A stretch of DNA of 18,850 nucleotides, from NCBI GenBank assembly GCA_005889445.1, contig VBGS01000166.1:1-18850 (forward strand). Direction: 5' to 3'. The first letter of the stretch is position 1. Each line of letters starts with the position of its first letter. Source of the DNA: Chloroflexota bacterium. GTDB lineage: Bacteria; Chloroflexota; Limnocylindria; P2-11E. The position numbers and the translations under genes were made by a program. The notes under the pieces were generated by a model that was not told where the DNA came from, searched no databases, and was given only the letters and a program-made list of their open reading frames with translations. This document shows, one piece after another, positions 1-7,890 of this stretch.

Positions 1-1357
1 AGCCGCCGATGACCCCGATGCGCTCCGGCGGCGCGATGCTCGATTCGGCGAGCCATGCCGCCGCCGCGTCGAGATCCTTCACCGAATCCATCCGCAGCCG
101 TACGTCGTCGAGCGACATGTACGCGCGCCCGTAGCCGCTCGACCCGCGCACGTTCGGCTGGAGGACGTTGAAGCCCGCCGCGACCAACGCCACGGTGAGC
201 GGATTCCAGAGCGGGCGGGCCTGTCCCTCGGGACCCCCGTGCACCTGCACGACCGTAGGTCGCTTTCCGCGACCGCCGCCTCGCGGACGCAGCAGGAAAC
301 CCGGGATCGTCCGACCGTCGAACGAACGCCACGACACGAGCTCTTCCTCGGGCATGCCTTCGCCGGCGAGGCCGGCCATCTGCGGCCGGACCACGAGCTC
401 CGCGTCGCGACCCGCCCTCGCGACGTACACCGCCGACGGGGCGTCGAAGCGGGCCCAGGCGATCGCGACGGTACCGTCGCGCGCGATCGCGAGGCTGTTC
501 CCGATGAGGTCCGTGGCGAGGCCGCCGGGCGGGAGGCCACCCACGACCCGGTCATTCCCGTCGACCCGATGCACCTCGGACCGGCCATCGACGTTCAGCG
601 CGTACGCGTAGCGGTCCTGCGCCGCCGCGAGATCGTCCACGACACGCTCCGGCGTCAGGACATACGAGAACGCGCCATCCAGTCCGACACGCGCGATCGC
701 GGCCATGTCGCGATCGCGGTCGGAAAGAACGAGCACGCCGTCGCCCGCGTACGGCTGGGCATTGGCGTGGAGCGCGGACGGTTTCTCCGGCGTGAGGCGT
801 CTTGGGTCGCGTCCGCGGTCGACGAGCGTCAGATGATTCTCATCGCCGCGTCCACGGTTCGTGGTCACGACGATTCGGCCGTCAGCAAGGGCGGCCGCAT
901 CGAATCCGGTGCCGTCATGCCTGAAGAGAAGCTCGGGCTCACCATGGTCAGCGGGGAACGCGTAGAGATCGAAGAACCGCTCGTCGCGGATGTTCGCGAA
1001 CGCAAGCACCTGGCGGCCGTCAGCGCTCCACTCGACGACGTGATGGATGCGATCCGGTCGCCCGGTCAGGCGTCGCGGCGACGCGCCGTCCGCGCGCATG
1101 ACCCAGATCGACCATCGTTCGTTGCCGCCCTCGTCGGCGCCGTACGCGATCCATTCGCCGTCAGACGAAACCCGGTAGGCGCCGACCCGGTCGCACTCGT
1201 AGCTGAGCCGGATCGGCGCGCCGCCCGCGGCGCTCACCCGCCAGAGCTGCATCGTGCCGGTGAGATCGCTGACGTAGTAGAGGGTTCCTCCGTCGGGGGA
1301 CAGCGCCACTCGCTGCGCACCGCGCGCGTCCAGAATCCGTGTCAAAGAAGGGGCCAC
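1..1357 (-). CDS. S9 family (prolyl oligopeptidase/acylaminoacyl peptidase-like) serine peptidase, 3' end off window
   Basis: The visible 452 codons give a WD40-like beta-propeller (for example LYYVSDLTG and SSDGEWIAYGADEGGNE), followed by the start of an alpha/beta-hydrolase domain. That domain shows HGGPE at about 373-377, PNVRGSSGYG at about 401-410 and a run ending IGVIGG at 447-452. The window edge falls on the first base of the next codon (T), where S9C enzymes carry the nucleophile of GxSxGG. The Asp and His of the triad lie outside the window. Family members remove N-terminal residues or dipeptides from oligopeptides, usually in the cytoplasm. The start is taken as GTG at 1357; a purine-rich AAGGGA lies about 15 nt upstream, which is far for a ribosome binding site. 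The frame is fixed by agreement between the propeller and hydrolase ends. It diverges from the dehydrogenase lipoprotein gene across 39 bp. The family is secure; the substrate is not known. Confidence 0.9.
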   Translation of the reverse strand, partial: MAPSLTRILDARGAQRVALSPDGGTLYYVSDLTGTMQLWRVSAAGGAPIRLSYECDRVGAYRVSSDGEWIAYGADEGGNERWSIWVMRADGASPRRLTGRPDRIHHVVEWSADGRQVLAFANIRDERFFDLYAFPADHGEPELLFRHDGTGFDAAALADGRIVVTTNRGRGDENHLTLVDRGRDPRRLTPEKPSALHANAQPYAGDGVLVLSDRDRDMAAIARVGLDGAFSYVLTPERVVDDLAAAQDRYAYALNVDGRSEVHRVDGNDRVVGGLPPGGLATDLIGNSLAIARDGTVAIAWARFDAPSAVYVARAGRDAELVVRPQMAGLAGEGMPEEELVSWRSFDGRTIPGFLLRPRGGGRGKRPTVVQVHGGPEGQARPLWNPLTVALVAAGFNVLQPNVRGSSGYGRAYMSLDDVRLRMDSVKDLDAAAAWLAESSIAPPERIGVIGG

Positions 1358-1396
1358 GACCGGAGTCTCGCATCCCTTCGGGGAGAATGTCCCGGA

Positions 1397-2515
1397 GTGG
1401 GTGGCCGCGTCCGCGTCCTCGTCTGTCTCGGCCTCGTGGCTCTCTTCGCGAGCGCATGCGCATCGGGCGGCGGCATCGTGGGCACCGCCGCTTCCCCATC
1501 CGCACCGCCGCTCACGGACACGGTCATCCAGTCCGGACTCGTGGTCCCGTGGGACGCCGCGGTCGCGGGCGATGGACGTCTGCTCGTGACCGAGCGCCCG
1601 GGGACGATCGACGTGTTCGAGAGCGTGAGCCCGAACGCGAAACGCGCGGCCAGCCTGCAGGTCCCGGGGATCCGCGCGATGGGTGAGGCCGGGCTGCTCG
1701 GTCTGGCGCTCGATCCGGATTTCTCCGCGAACGGCCTGCTCTACGTGTGCGCGTCACGCACCGATCAGAGCGAGTGGCGCAACCAGGTCCTCCGGTACCA
1801 CCTCGCGCCTGCGGGCCTGACCCTCGAAGCGACGATCGTTCGCGCCGGGATCATGGCCGCCGGAGTTCACGACGCCTGCCGGCTTCGGTTCGGACCGGAT
1901 CGCAAGCTCTGGATCGCGACGGGCGATGCGGGACAGCCCGCCCGAGCGCAGGATCTGGCATCACTGAACGGCAAGGTGCTGCGCATCAACACCGACGGGA
2001 GCGTCCCATCCGACAACCCGACGCTGAAAGGCGCGAGCGGGCCCGGTCCGATCTACGCGCTCGGCCTGCGCAACCCCGGGGGTCTCGCGTTCCGTCCCGA
2101 GACAGGCGTCTGCTACGTCGCCGATGCCGGCGACCAGATGCAGGATGAGGTCGATGTCGTCGAACCCGGCGCGAATTTCGGTTGGCCCAGCGTGCTCGGA
2201 CCAGGTGGATCGGCGCAGGGATTCAGCGATCCGGTGTGGAGCTCTGGCACGAGATCGCTCGCCGTATCCGGCGCGACCTTCGTCTCCGGCGAAGCGTGGG
2301 GAGCGTGGAACGGATCGCTGCTGGTTGCGACGCTCAAGGAACAAGACATCCGACGTTTCTCCGTCGACGGTGCCCGCGCCGTCGAACACGAGATCGTGTT
2401 CCATCAGAAGTACGGTCGGCTCCGGGGCCTCGCGACGGCGCCCGACGGAGCATTCCTCATGACGACCAGCAACGGGAGCGGCGATCGGATCGTGCGCATC
2501 GCGCCGGCCCGCTAG
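1397..2515 (+). CDS. PQQ-dependent sugar dehydrogenase (soluble glucose/sorbosone dehydrogenase family), predicted lipoprotein
   Basis: From a GTG start at 1397, with GGGGAG 11 nt upstream, the product is 372 aa. Residues 5-21 form a hydrophobic signal ending ASAC, a lipobox-like site that would lipidate Cys21 and anchor the protein outside the membrane. The rest is a six-bladed propeller of the GSDH family. Landmarks are VPWDAAVAGDGRLLVTERPG, HDACRLRFGPDRKLW with the expected catalytic His at 158, LRNPGG, and DEVDVVEPGANFGWP. Family members oxidise aldose sugars using pyrroloquinoline quinone; substrate and cofactor are inferred from family only. The open frame continues far upstream to about 239, but that part is antisense to the peptidase gene and is not coding. 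The stop overlaps the dprA stop tail-to-tail in a CTAG. It is a paralogue of the larger enzyme at 7891-9765. Confidence 0.88.
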   Translation: MGGRVRVLVCLGLVALFASACASGGGIVGTAASPSAPPLTDTVIQSGLVVPWDAAVAGDGRLLVTERPGTIDVFESVSPNAKRAASLQVPGIRAMGEAGLLGLALDPDFSANGLLYVCASRTDQSEWRNQVLRYHLAPAGLTLEATIVRAGIMAAGVHDACRLRFGPDRKLWIATGDAGQPARAQDLASLNGKVLRINTDGSVPSDNPTLKGASGPGPIYALGLRNPGGLAFRPETGVCYVADAGDQMQDEVDVVEPGANFGWPSVLGPGGSAQGFSDPVWSSGTRSLAVSGATFVSGEAWGAWNGSLLVATLKEQDIRRFSVDGARAVEHEIVFHQKYGRLRGLATAPDGAFLMTTSNGSGDRIVRIAPAR

Positions 2516-3360
2516 CGCCGCACCAGGCGCCCGTCGGGCGCGCTCGTGATCGCGCCCCGGATCACCAGACGCGCGATGACCGTGGCGAGGGCGGGCGCGG
2601 CAAGGCCGAGGCTCCGTGCCAGCGTGTCGGCATCGGCGGGTCCCGCGGCCAGCGCGTCGAGGAGCCGCGCGTCGAGGCTCACGACGGCTGGCGCGGCGGC
2701 CTCGCGAGGCTGCCCAAGCAGCTCGCGCAGCATCGCGGCCCCGATCAACGCTCGCGCGTGGCCGCTCGCGATCAGCCCGTTCGTCCCCTCCGAGCCGCTC
2801 GCGCCGACCGGGCCGGGGATCGCGTAGACGCCACGCCCTAGCCGTCGCGCGTACGCGGCGGTGATGAGCGCACCGGAGTCGCGCGGCGCCTCGACGACGA
2901 CCGTGAAGGCCCCGAGCGCGGCGATCGTCGCGTTGCGCTGCGCGAAGGTCCACGTCTGCGGCGGCGCCTGGGGCGGGAACTCCGACACGAGCGCGCCGTT
3001 CGCCGCGATGTCGCGAGCGAGCATCCGTCGACGCCCGCGAAGGTCTTGCAGGCATCTCGGGAGACCGGCTCCCAGTACGGCGATCGTCGCGCCGCGGCTC
3101 TCGAGAGCGGCTTCATGGCCGACGCTGTCGATGCCCTGGGCGAGCCCCGAGACCACGATCACGCCGAGCTGCGCCGTGGTGCTCGCCAGCTCGCGCGCGA
3201 TCCGCGCACCGTACGGGCTCATCCGCCGCGTGCCGACGATCGATATCGCGCGCCGCCCGAGGAGCGTAGCGTCGCCTTCGACCCAGACCGGATCGGGCGG
3301 CGACCCCAGGTCGAGCAACGCTCGGGGGTAGCGCGGGTCCGCGCGGTCGAGGCGGATCAC
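2512..3360 (-). CDS. dprA: DNA processing protein DprA
   Basis: DprA binds incoming single-stranded DNA and loads RecA during natural transformation. The 282-aa product has the Rossmann-like core: IVGTRRMSPYG at 41-51, SGLAQGIDSVGHEAAL at 71-86, ALVSEFP at 123-129, VVVEAPRDSGALITA at 154-168 and IPGPVGASGSEGTN at 181-194. A winged-helix DML1-like domain follows from about 226. Two normally well kept spots differ: the YP-containing loop after GAGL reads PRCLQD, and the RNR-I motif reads RNATI. The start is GTG at 3360, whose G-TGA overlaps the comM stop by 4 nt, implying translational coupling. A longer upstream reading exists only as an overlap with comM. The pairing with comM supports a competence role, although no uptake pilus genes are in view. 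Confidence 0.93.
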   Translation of the reverse strand: MIRLDRADPRYPRALLDLGSPPDPVWVEGDATLLGRRAISIVGTRRMSPYGARIARELASTTAQLGVIVVSGLAQGIDSVGHEAALESRGATIAVLGAGLPRCLQDLRGRRRMLARDIAANGALVSEFPPQAPPQTWTFAQRNATIAALGAFTVVVEAPRDSGALITAAYARRLGRGVYAIPGPVGASGSEGTNGLIASGHARALIGAAMLRELLGQPREAAAPAVVSLDARLLDALAAGPADADTLARSLGLAAPALATVIARLVIRGAITSAPDGRLVRR

Positions 3361-4838
3361 GGATCGCTCCTGAGCAGCAGCGCCAGCGCGACATCCTCGC
3401 TGCGGAGGTCGTCGTTGCCCGCGAGATCGGCGATCGTCCGCGCGACGCGCAGGACGCGGTGATAGCCGCGGACCGAGAGTCGTCTGCCGCGAACCGCCTC
3501 GGCGAGCAGCTGCTCCGTCTCCGGATCGATCCGGCAAAAGCGGCCCAGCTCCGACACCGTGAGATCAGCGTTGCCGCGGGAGGAGACGCCAAACCGCGTG
3601 CGCATCCGCTCGCGCGCCGCGATGACGCGCGCTCGAACGATCGCGGAGGATTCGCGGCTCTGCTCGCGAAGCCGCTCGTACGGGACGCGCGGGACGTGGA
3701 CCCGCAGGTCGATGCGATCGAGGAGCGGACCGGAGAGCCGACCGCGGTAACGCTCGACCGTCTCCGGAAGGCAACGGCATTCGGCGCCCGCATCGCCCCA
3801 GTGCCCGCAGGGGCAGGGATTCATCGCCGCGACGAGTAGGAACCGCGCCGGATACGTGGCCGCGCCCCCAGCGCGAGAGATCGTGATGGAGCGCTCCTCG
3901 AGCGGCTCGCGAAGTGTGTCGAGCACGGCGGGCGCGAACTCCGCGATCTCATCGAGGAACAGCGCGCCACAGTGGGCGAGACTGACCTCGCCGGGTCGCG
4001 GGGGCGAACCCCCGCCCACGAGCGCGAGATGCGACGCGGTGTGATGTGGCGCGCGGAACGGCCGTGTCGCGAGAACCGGGTGGCGTGGATCGACCAGGCC
4101 CGCGACGCTGTGCACCACGCTCGCGGCGATCGCCTCGTCATCCTCCAGCGGCGGGAGCAGCGACGGCAGGGCTCGGGCGAGCATCGTCTTGCCCGTACCA
4201 GGCGGGCCGACGAACAGGACGTTGTGGCCGCCCGCCGCGGCGATCTCCAGCGCGCGCTTCGGCGTTTCCTGTCCCGCGATCTCGGCAAGGTCGACCGCGA
4301 CAGTCGACACCGCCGCGCGTTCGGGGATCGACGCGGGCGGCACTCGAATGCGACCCTCCAGGTGCTCGACGACCTCGCGGAGCGAGCCGAACGCGAACGC
4401 CGAGACCCCGCACGCCGCCGCCTCACCGGCGTTCGCGTGCGCGACGATCGCGTCGCTCACTCCGCGTGCGGCGGCGTGGCGAACGCGCGGCATCACGCCT
4501 CGAACGGACCGCAGGGCTCCGTCGAGCGCGACTTCGCCGACGCAGACCGCGTCCGGCTTCGCTTTCAGCTGACCGCTCGCACAGAGGATCCCCAGGGCGA
4601 TCGCCAGATCGAATCCCGTCCCCTCCTTCTTCCGCTCGGCCGGAGCGAGGTTTACGGTCACGCGGCGAAGAGGGAACTCGAAGCCGGAGTTGCGGATCGC
4701 GGCGCGAACGCGCTCCCGCGACTCCTGGATCGCCTTGTCGGGAAGACCGACCACGACGAAGGCGGGCAGCCCGTTCGCGACATCCACCTCGACGGTGACG
4801 AGCGCGGTCTCGAGACCCCAGAGCGCGCAGGCGATCAC
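3357..4838 (-). CDS. comM: ComM/YifB family Mg-chelatase-like AAA+ ATPase
   Basis: ComM is a hexameric helicase that promotes branch migration when transformed single-stranded DNA invades the chromosome. The N-terminal Lon-protease-like (ChlI) domain is recognisable by VTVEVDVANGLPAFVVVGLP and VNLAPAERKKEGTGFDLAIA. The AAA+ domain has Walker A GPPGTGKT at 211-218, Walker B ALFLDE at about 292-297 and FRAPHHTASH. A cysteine-rich NPCPCGHWGDAGAECRC segment follows, and the C-terminal Mg-chelatase domain ends with YHRVLRVARTIADL. The length of 493 aa is normal. The start chosen is GTG at 4838, which places the N terminus where relatives begin. An in-frame GTG at 4898 would add 20 residues; neither has a clear ribosome binding site. 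It is divergent from the glycosyltransferase gene and overlaps dprA by 4 nt. Confidence 0.94.
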   Translation of the reverse strand: MIACALWGLETALVTVEVDVANGLPAFVVVGLPDKAIQESRERVRAAIRNSGFEFPLRRVTVNLAPAERKKEGTGFDLAIALGILCASGQLKAKPDAVCVGEVALDGALRSVRGVMPRVRHAAARGVSDAIVAHANAGEAAACGVSAFAFGSLREVVEHLEGRIRVPPASIPERAAVSTVAVDLAEIAGQETPKRALEIAAAGGHNVLFVGPPGTGKTMLARALPSLLPPLEDDEAIAASVVHSVAGLVDPRHPVLATRPFRAPHHTASHLALVGGGSPPRPGEVSLAHCGALFLDEIAEFAPAVLDTLREPLEERSITISRAGGAATYPARFLLVAAMNPCPCGHWGDAGAECRCLPETVERYRGRLSGPLLDRIDLRVHVPRVPYERLREQSRESSAIVRARVIAARERMRTRFGVSSRGNADLTVSELGRFCRIDPETEQLLAEAVRGRRLSVRGYHRVLRVARTIADLAGNDDLRSEDVALALLLRSDP

Positions 4839-4918
4839 GCGCGCGACCGAGCGCGCGGCATCGGGCCGTTCCGGCGCGGTGATCGCGATTCCGCGCACGC
4901 TCGTAGCCGCCCGCGCAC

Positions 4919-6430
4919 ATGGCGATAGGACCTTCGGTCGGTACTGGCAGACTAGGTTCGTTGAGCTGGCGAGTCGGCCTCGGCCTCTTCGTCCTCGCGC
5001 TCGTGACCCGGCTTCCCTTCGCCACCGCGAACCTCTACGCGCCTGACTCCGTGCTGTACGAGCGCGGGATGGAACGGTTCGATCCATTCGACCAGCGGCC
5101 GCAGCCGCCCGGGTATCTCTGGTACGTGCTCGTGCTCCGCGCCGTCGACATCTTCACTGGCGATCCGAATCGGGCGATGACGATCGTTTCGGCTGTCGCA
5201 GGGGCCGCCACGGTGGCGCTCGTGTATCTGCTCGCCGCGCGCCTGTACGAGGAGCGCACCGCGCGAGTCGCGGCGCTGTTCGTCATGACCGCCGTGACGT
5301 TCTGGGCGTATGGCGGCGTCGCCTATCCCTACACGGTGCTCGCGGCCCTGACGACGGGGTGCGCGCTGCTCTTCTGGCGCTCTCTCGATCCGGCGGTGCC
5401 GCGCTCGTCACGGGGATTGCGGCTGATGGCGGCCTCCGCGGCCTGGGGCATCGCCGTCGGCTTTCGGTCGGATCTCGCGATCTTCCTCGCACCGCTCTGG
5501 CTCTTCGCGGCGATACGGACAACGCTCGGCAGCGCCGTCCTCTCCGCGGCGATCGTCGCGGCAGCCGTCGCGATGTGGACCGGCGCCAGCGCGGCAGCCG
5601 ACGGCGGGCTCGACCGATTTCTCGAAGCGGTGCGGATCCAGAGCAGATTCGTCGACGATCGCTACAGCGTCTTTGGCAACGGTCCCATCGCCATCTACCG
5701 CAACGGCTACGAGCTCGCGCGCTTTCTGGGGCGAGGCCTGTACTTCCTCATCCCGCTCGTCGGCGCGACCCTGCTCTCCGCCGAAGCGCGGCGGATCGAG
5801 CTCCGCGATCGCGGCCGCGCCGCGTTTCTCGCGCTGTGGACGCTGGCACCGCTGCCCTTCTACGTGTTCGTGCACGTCGGCGAATACGGGTACGTGTTCT
5901 CGATGCTCCCGGGCCTGGCGATCGTCGCCGCGCGCGGAGCGATCGCGGTGGCCAAGGGCCTCCGGCGGCCGCGCGTGTTCCGTTGGATCGTCGTCGTGGC
6001 GGTCCTCGGAAACGCCGCGATCTATCTCGTGAGCGACACGCCGATCTCGGCGCGGGACATCGTGCGCCACGACCGCGGCATCGACGAGAAGGCCGCATAT
6101 CTTCGGGCGCGCCTCATGCCCGGAACGACCGTCGTGGTGACGGCGTACGACGCGGTGCTCGTGGACCGGTACGTCGGATCGGAATACGCGACGATCGCGT
6201 ACGACCCGGTCGCGTTCCCGGATTACCGGCGGTCGCTCAGCTGCGCCGGTGCGCCACCCTGCGACGGAGCGGCCGTCGACGTCGTCCTGTGGGACGACCT
6301 CCTACGGGCCGAGGGCAACGGGTGGACGGAAGTGCGCATGCCCCACGGCTCCCGCCTCCGGATCGCGCACGCTCCGCGATCCGATTCGCTACGGGTGAGC
6401 GAGGGCCTCGGAGTCGAGATCGCTCCGTAG
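4919..6430 (+). CDS. GT-C fold membrane glycosyltransferase (ArnT/PMT-like, GT39/GT83 type)
   Basis: The 503-aa polytopic protein starts with a membrane helix at about 18-35. A periplasm-side loop follows with an acidic residue (APDSVLYERG, D43) and a Q-PPGYLWY motif at about 62-69. This layout is typical of lipid-linked sugar transferases, where the loop Asp acts as base. About nine to ten further hydrophobic segments extend to about residue 375, and a soluble C-terminal region of about 125 aa follows. Such enzymes move a sugar from a polyprenyl-phosphate donor to a lipid, glycan or protein on the outer face of the membrane; donor and acceptor cannot be read here. The ATG at 4919 lacks a clear ribosome binding site; a TTG at 4961 is a possible alternative. 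The gene is isolated on the plus strand, and its last 42 bp overlap the convergent membrane-protein gene. Confidence 0.8.
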   Translation: MAIGPSVGTGRLGSLSWRVGLGLFVLALVTRLPFATANLYAPDSVLYERGMERFDPFDQRPQPPGYLWYVLVLRAVDIFTGDPNRAMTIVSAVAGAATVALVYLLAARLYEERTARVAALFVMTAVTFWAYGGVAYPYTVLAALTTGCALLFWRSLDPAVPRSSRGLRLMAASAAWGIAVGFRSDLAIFLAPLWLFAAIRTTLGSAVLSAAIVAAAVAMWTGASAAADGGLDRFLEAVRIQSRFVDDRYSVFGNGPIAIYRNGYELARFLGRGLYFLIPLVGATLLSAEARRIELRDRGRAAFLALWTLAPLPFYVFVHVGEYGYVFSMLPGLAIVAARGAIAVAKGLRRPRVFRWIVVVAVLGNAAIYLVSDTPISARDIVRHDRGIDEKAAYLRARLMPGTTVVVTAYDAVLVDRYVGSEYATIAYDPVAFPDYRRSLSCAGAPPCDGAAVDVVLWDDLLRAEGNGWTEVRMPHGSRLRIAHAPRSDSLRVSEGLGVEIAP

Positions 6431-7498
6431 CCGAGCGCCGATCCGCTGCCCCAGCGCAAGGCCCGCCGCGGCGAGCGGCGCACCGACAATGGCCGCGAGG
6501 ATCGGCCAGGCCGAGAGCCATGGCCGCGCGATGGTCTGCTCGTAGTACTGCATGAGGAGCACGGTCAGCCGATCGGTGTCGGCGCCTCCTGTCGGCGCCG
6601 GTGGACCGAACAGCACCATCCTGACGAACTCGGCAGAAATGAAGGCGAACGTGAACGCGGCCCCGAGCGCGAGCGGGTGCGCCCAGCGCCCGCCGCGGGC
6701 GCGCAGGGCATCGATCGCGAGCGCACCCGCGAGAACGAGCGGCGGAAAGGCCGGTGGCCGCCAGCCGCTCGCCGCGAGCAGCGCGTACCCGCCGAGCGCG
6801 ATGACCGTGTACGCGAGCGCGGCGACGGACGCCGACCAGCGTCCGGGCGATGCCGCGATCGCGAGACCGAGCACGAGGGGGATCAGCGCCGAGACGAGCA
6901 GCGGATAGAAGAAGGCTTCCCGCGCGACGGCGGTGACGTAGTAGAAGTTCAGCGCGAAGACCGAGACCGCGCAGAGATTCCCGAACGTCGCCAGGCGAAG
7001 GACCTGGCGCACCGGCTCGCTGACGGGAAGCACGCCGCGGCCGTACGCCGACACCCATCCGACGAGACCAATCGCTCCGCCGAGAATGCCGGCCAGATGC
7101 GGGGGACTCCAGATGTCCACGTCGCGCCCGTAGAGCGAATGCCACAGGTTGTCGAACGGCCCAGCCAGGATCGTGACGAGCGCGCCGACACCGACGAGCG
7201 CGAGACCGAGCTCCGCCCGGATCGGCCCGATCGCGAGCGCTCTGCCGCTGATCGGACGGCCGCGCATCGCGGTCACGGTGGCGACGAGCGCGGCGATGCC
7301 CCAGAGCGTCACCCCCGTGTAGATGAACAGGTGCGGGGTCGTCCAAAACGTGTCCCGGCCGTAGATCCGATGCCAGGACACATCCCAGCCCGATCCGAAC
7401 CAGCTGAGGAACGTGCCGATCGTTCCGACGACGAGCGCCGACCACAGCGCAGTGATCCCAGCGGCGCGTCGGCGCAGAGGGAGCGCGATGGTCGCCAT
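6389..7498 (-). CDS. Uncharacterised polytopic membrane protein with duplicated WH-x2-YGRD motif
   Basis: I do not recognise a named family. The 369-aa protein has about nine to ten hydrophobic segments. Two copies of an unusual motif occur in the N-terminal half. Copy one is WDVSWHRIYGRDTFW..PHL at 38-57. Copy two is FDNLWHSLYGRDVDIW..PHL at 115-135. Each sits just before a hydrophobic stretch, suggesting paired loops on the same side of the membrane, each carrying two histidines, an Asp and an Arg that could bind metal or haem (inference). Later landmarks include LNFYYVTAVAREAFFYP and MQYYEQTIARPW. The ATG at 7498 lies 12 nt after the yraN stop, so the two are probably co-transcribed. The 3' end overlaps the convergent glycosyltransferase gene by 42 bp. 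Confidence 0.8.
   Translation of the reverse strand: MATIALPLRRRAAGITALWSALVVGTIGTFLSWFGSGWDVSWHRIYGRDTFWTTPHLFIYTGVTLWGIAALVATVTAMRGRPISGRALAIGPIRAELGLALVGVGALVTILAGPFDNLWHSLYGRDVDIWSPPHLAGILGGAIGLVGWVSAYGRGVLPVSEPVRQVLRLATFGNLCAVSVFALNFYYVTAVAREAFFYPLLVSALIPLVLGLAIAASPGRWSASVAALAYTVIALGGYALLAASGWRPPAFPPLVLAGALAIDALRARGGRWAHPLALGAAFTFAFISAEFVRMVLFGPPAPTGGADTDRLTVLLMQYYEQTIARPWLSAWPILAAIVGAPLAAAGLALGQRIGARLRSDLDSEALAHP
7094..7387 (-). repeat. Internal protein-level duplication: two WH..YGRD...PHL motifs
   Basis: Within the membrane protein, residues 38-57 (7387-7328) and 115-135 (7156-7094) share the pattern [WF]-D-x2-W-H-x2-Y-G-R-D-x(2,3)-W-x2-P-H-L, spaced 77 residues apart. The match at 12 fixed positions points to duplication of a loop-plus-helix unit. 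This is a protein-level repeat; the DNA copies are diverged. Confidence 0.8.
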
Positions 7499-7510
7499 CG
7501 CCCGTCGATT

Positions 7511-7864
7511 CTAGGGACCGACCTCCAGCAGCTCGACGCGGGTGCCATCCTCACCGACGGTGAGCGCGGCCACGAGCACTCGCCAGCGCGCCCCGCGTTC
7601 GCCTCGGAGCGCGAGCCACCCGGCACCGAGGCGGGCCAAGCGTTCGAGCTTGCGTCGATCGACGGCTTCGGCCGCGGCCACGAACGAGCCCGCGCGCCGC
7701 GTCTTGACCTCGACGAAGACATAGCCGTCGCGATCCCGACAGACGAGGTCGATCTCGCCGGCTCGCGTGCGGACGTTCCGCGCGAGGATCCGATAGCCGC
7801 CTCGCTCCAGCTCGACCTCGGCCGCTCGCTCGCCGGCCATCCCGAGGATCGCGCGCGGGTGCAT
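7511..7864 (-). CDS. yraN: YraN family (UPF0102) nuclease-fold protein
   Basis: The 117-aa product matches the YraN family in length and motifs. A N-terminal GERAAEVELERGGYRIL is followed by the PD-(D/E)xK nuclease-like core: RAGEIDLVCRD with Asp39, then VFVEVKTRR with Glu52 and Lys54. Family members are predicted restriction-endonuclease-fold proteins that typically lie beside rnhB and comM; their biochemical role is poorly defined. The start is ATG at 7864; an in-frame ATG eight codons later (MAGERAA) is an alternative that also fits the family. Here the gene is separated from both rnhB and comM by unrelated genes. It lies 26 bp after the PQQ dehydrogenase stop and 12 bp before the membrane-protein gene. 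Confidence 0.92.
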   Translation of the reverse strand: MHPRAILGMAGERAAEVELERGGYRILARNVRTRAGEIDLVCRDRDGYVFVEVKTRRAGSFVAAAEAVDRRKLERLARLGAGWLALRGERGARWRVLVAALTVGEDGTRVELLEVGP

Positions 7865-7890
7865 GGGACCAAGAGCGGCGCGCGCTTGCG

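Noticed and set aside
239..1396. Long plus-strand open frame joined in frame to the dehydrogenase lipoprotein
   Set aside because: It is antisense to the S9 peptidase, shows Arg-rich low-complexity translation typical of GC-rich shadow frames, and would bury the signal peptide and lipobox in the middle of a protein.
1961..3055. 364-codon minus-strand open frame across the dehydrogenase end and dprA
   Set aside because: It runs through two real genes in other frames and reads as Arg/Ala-rich noise.
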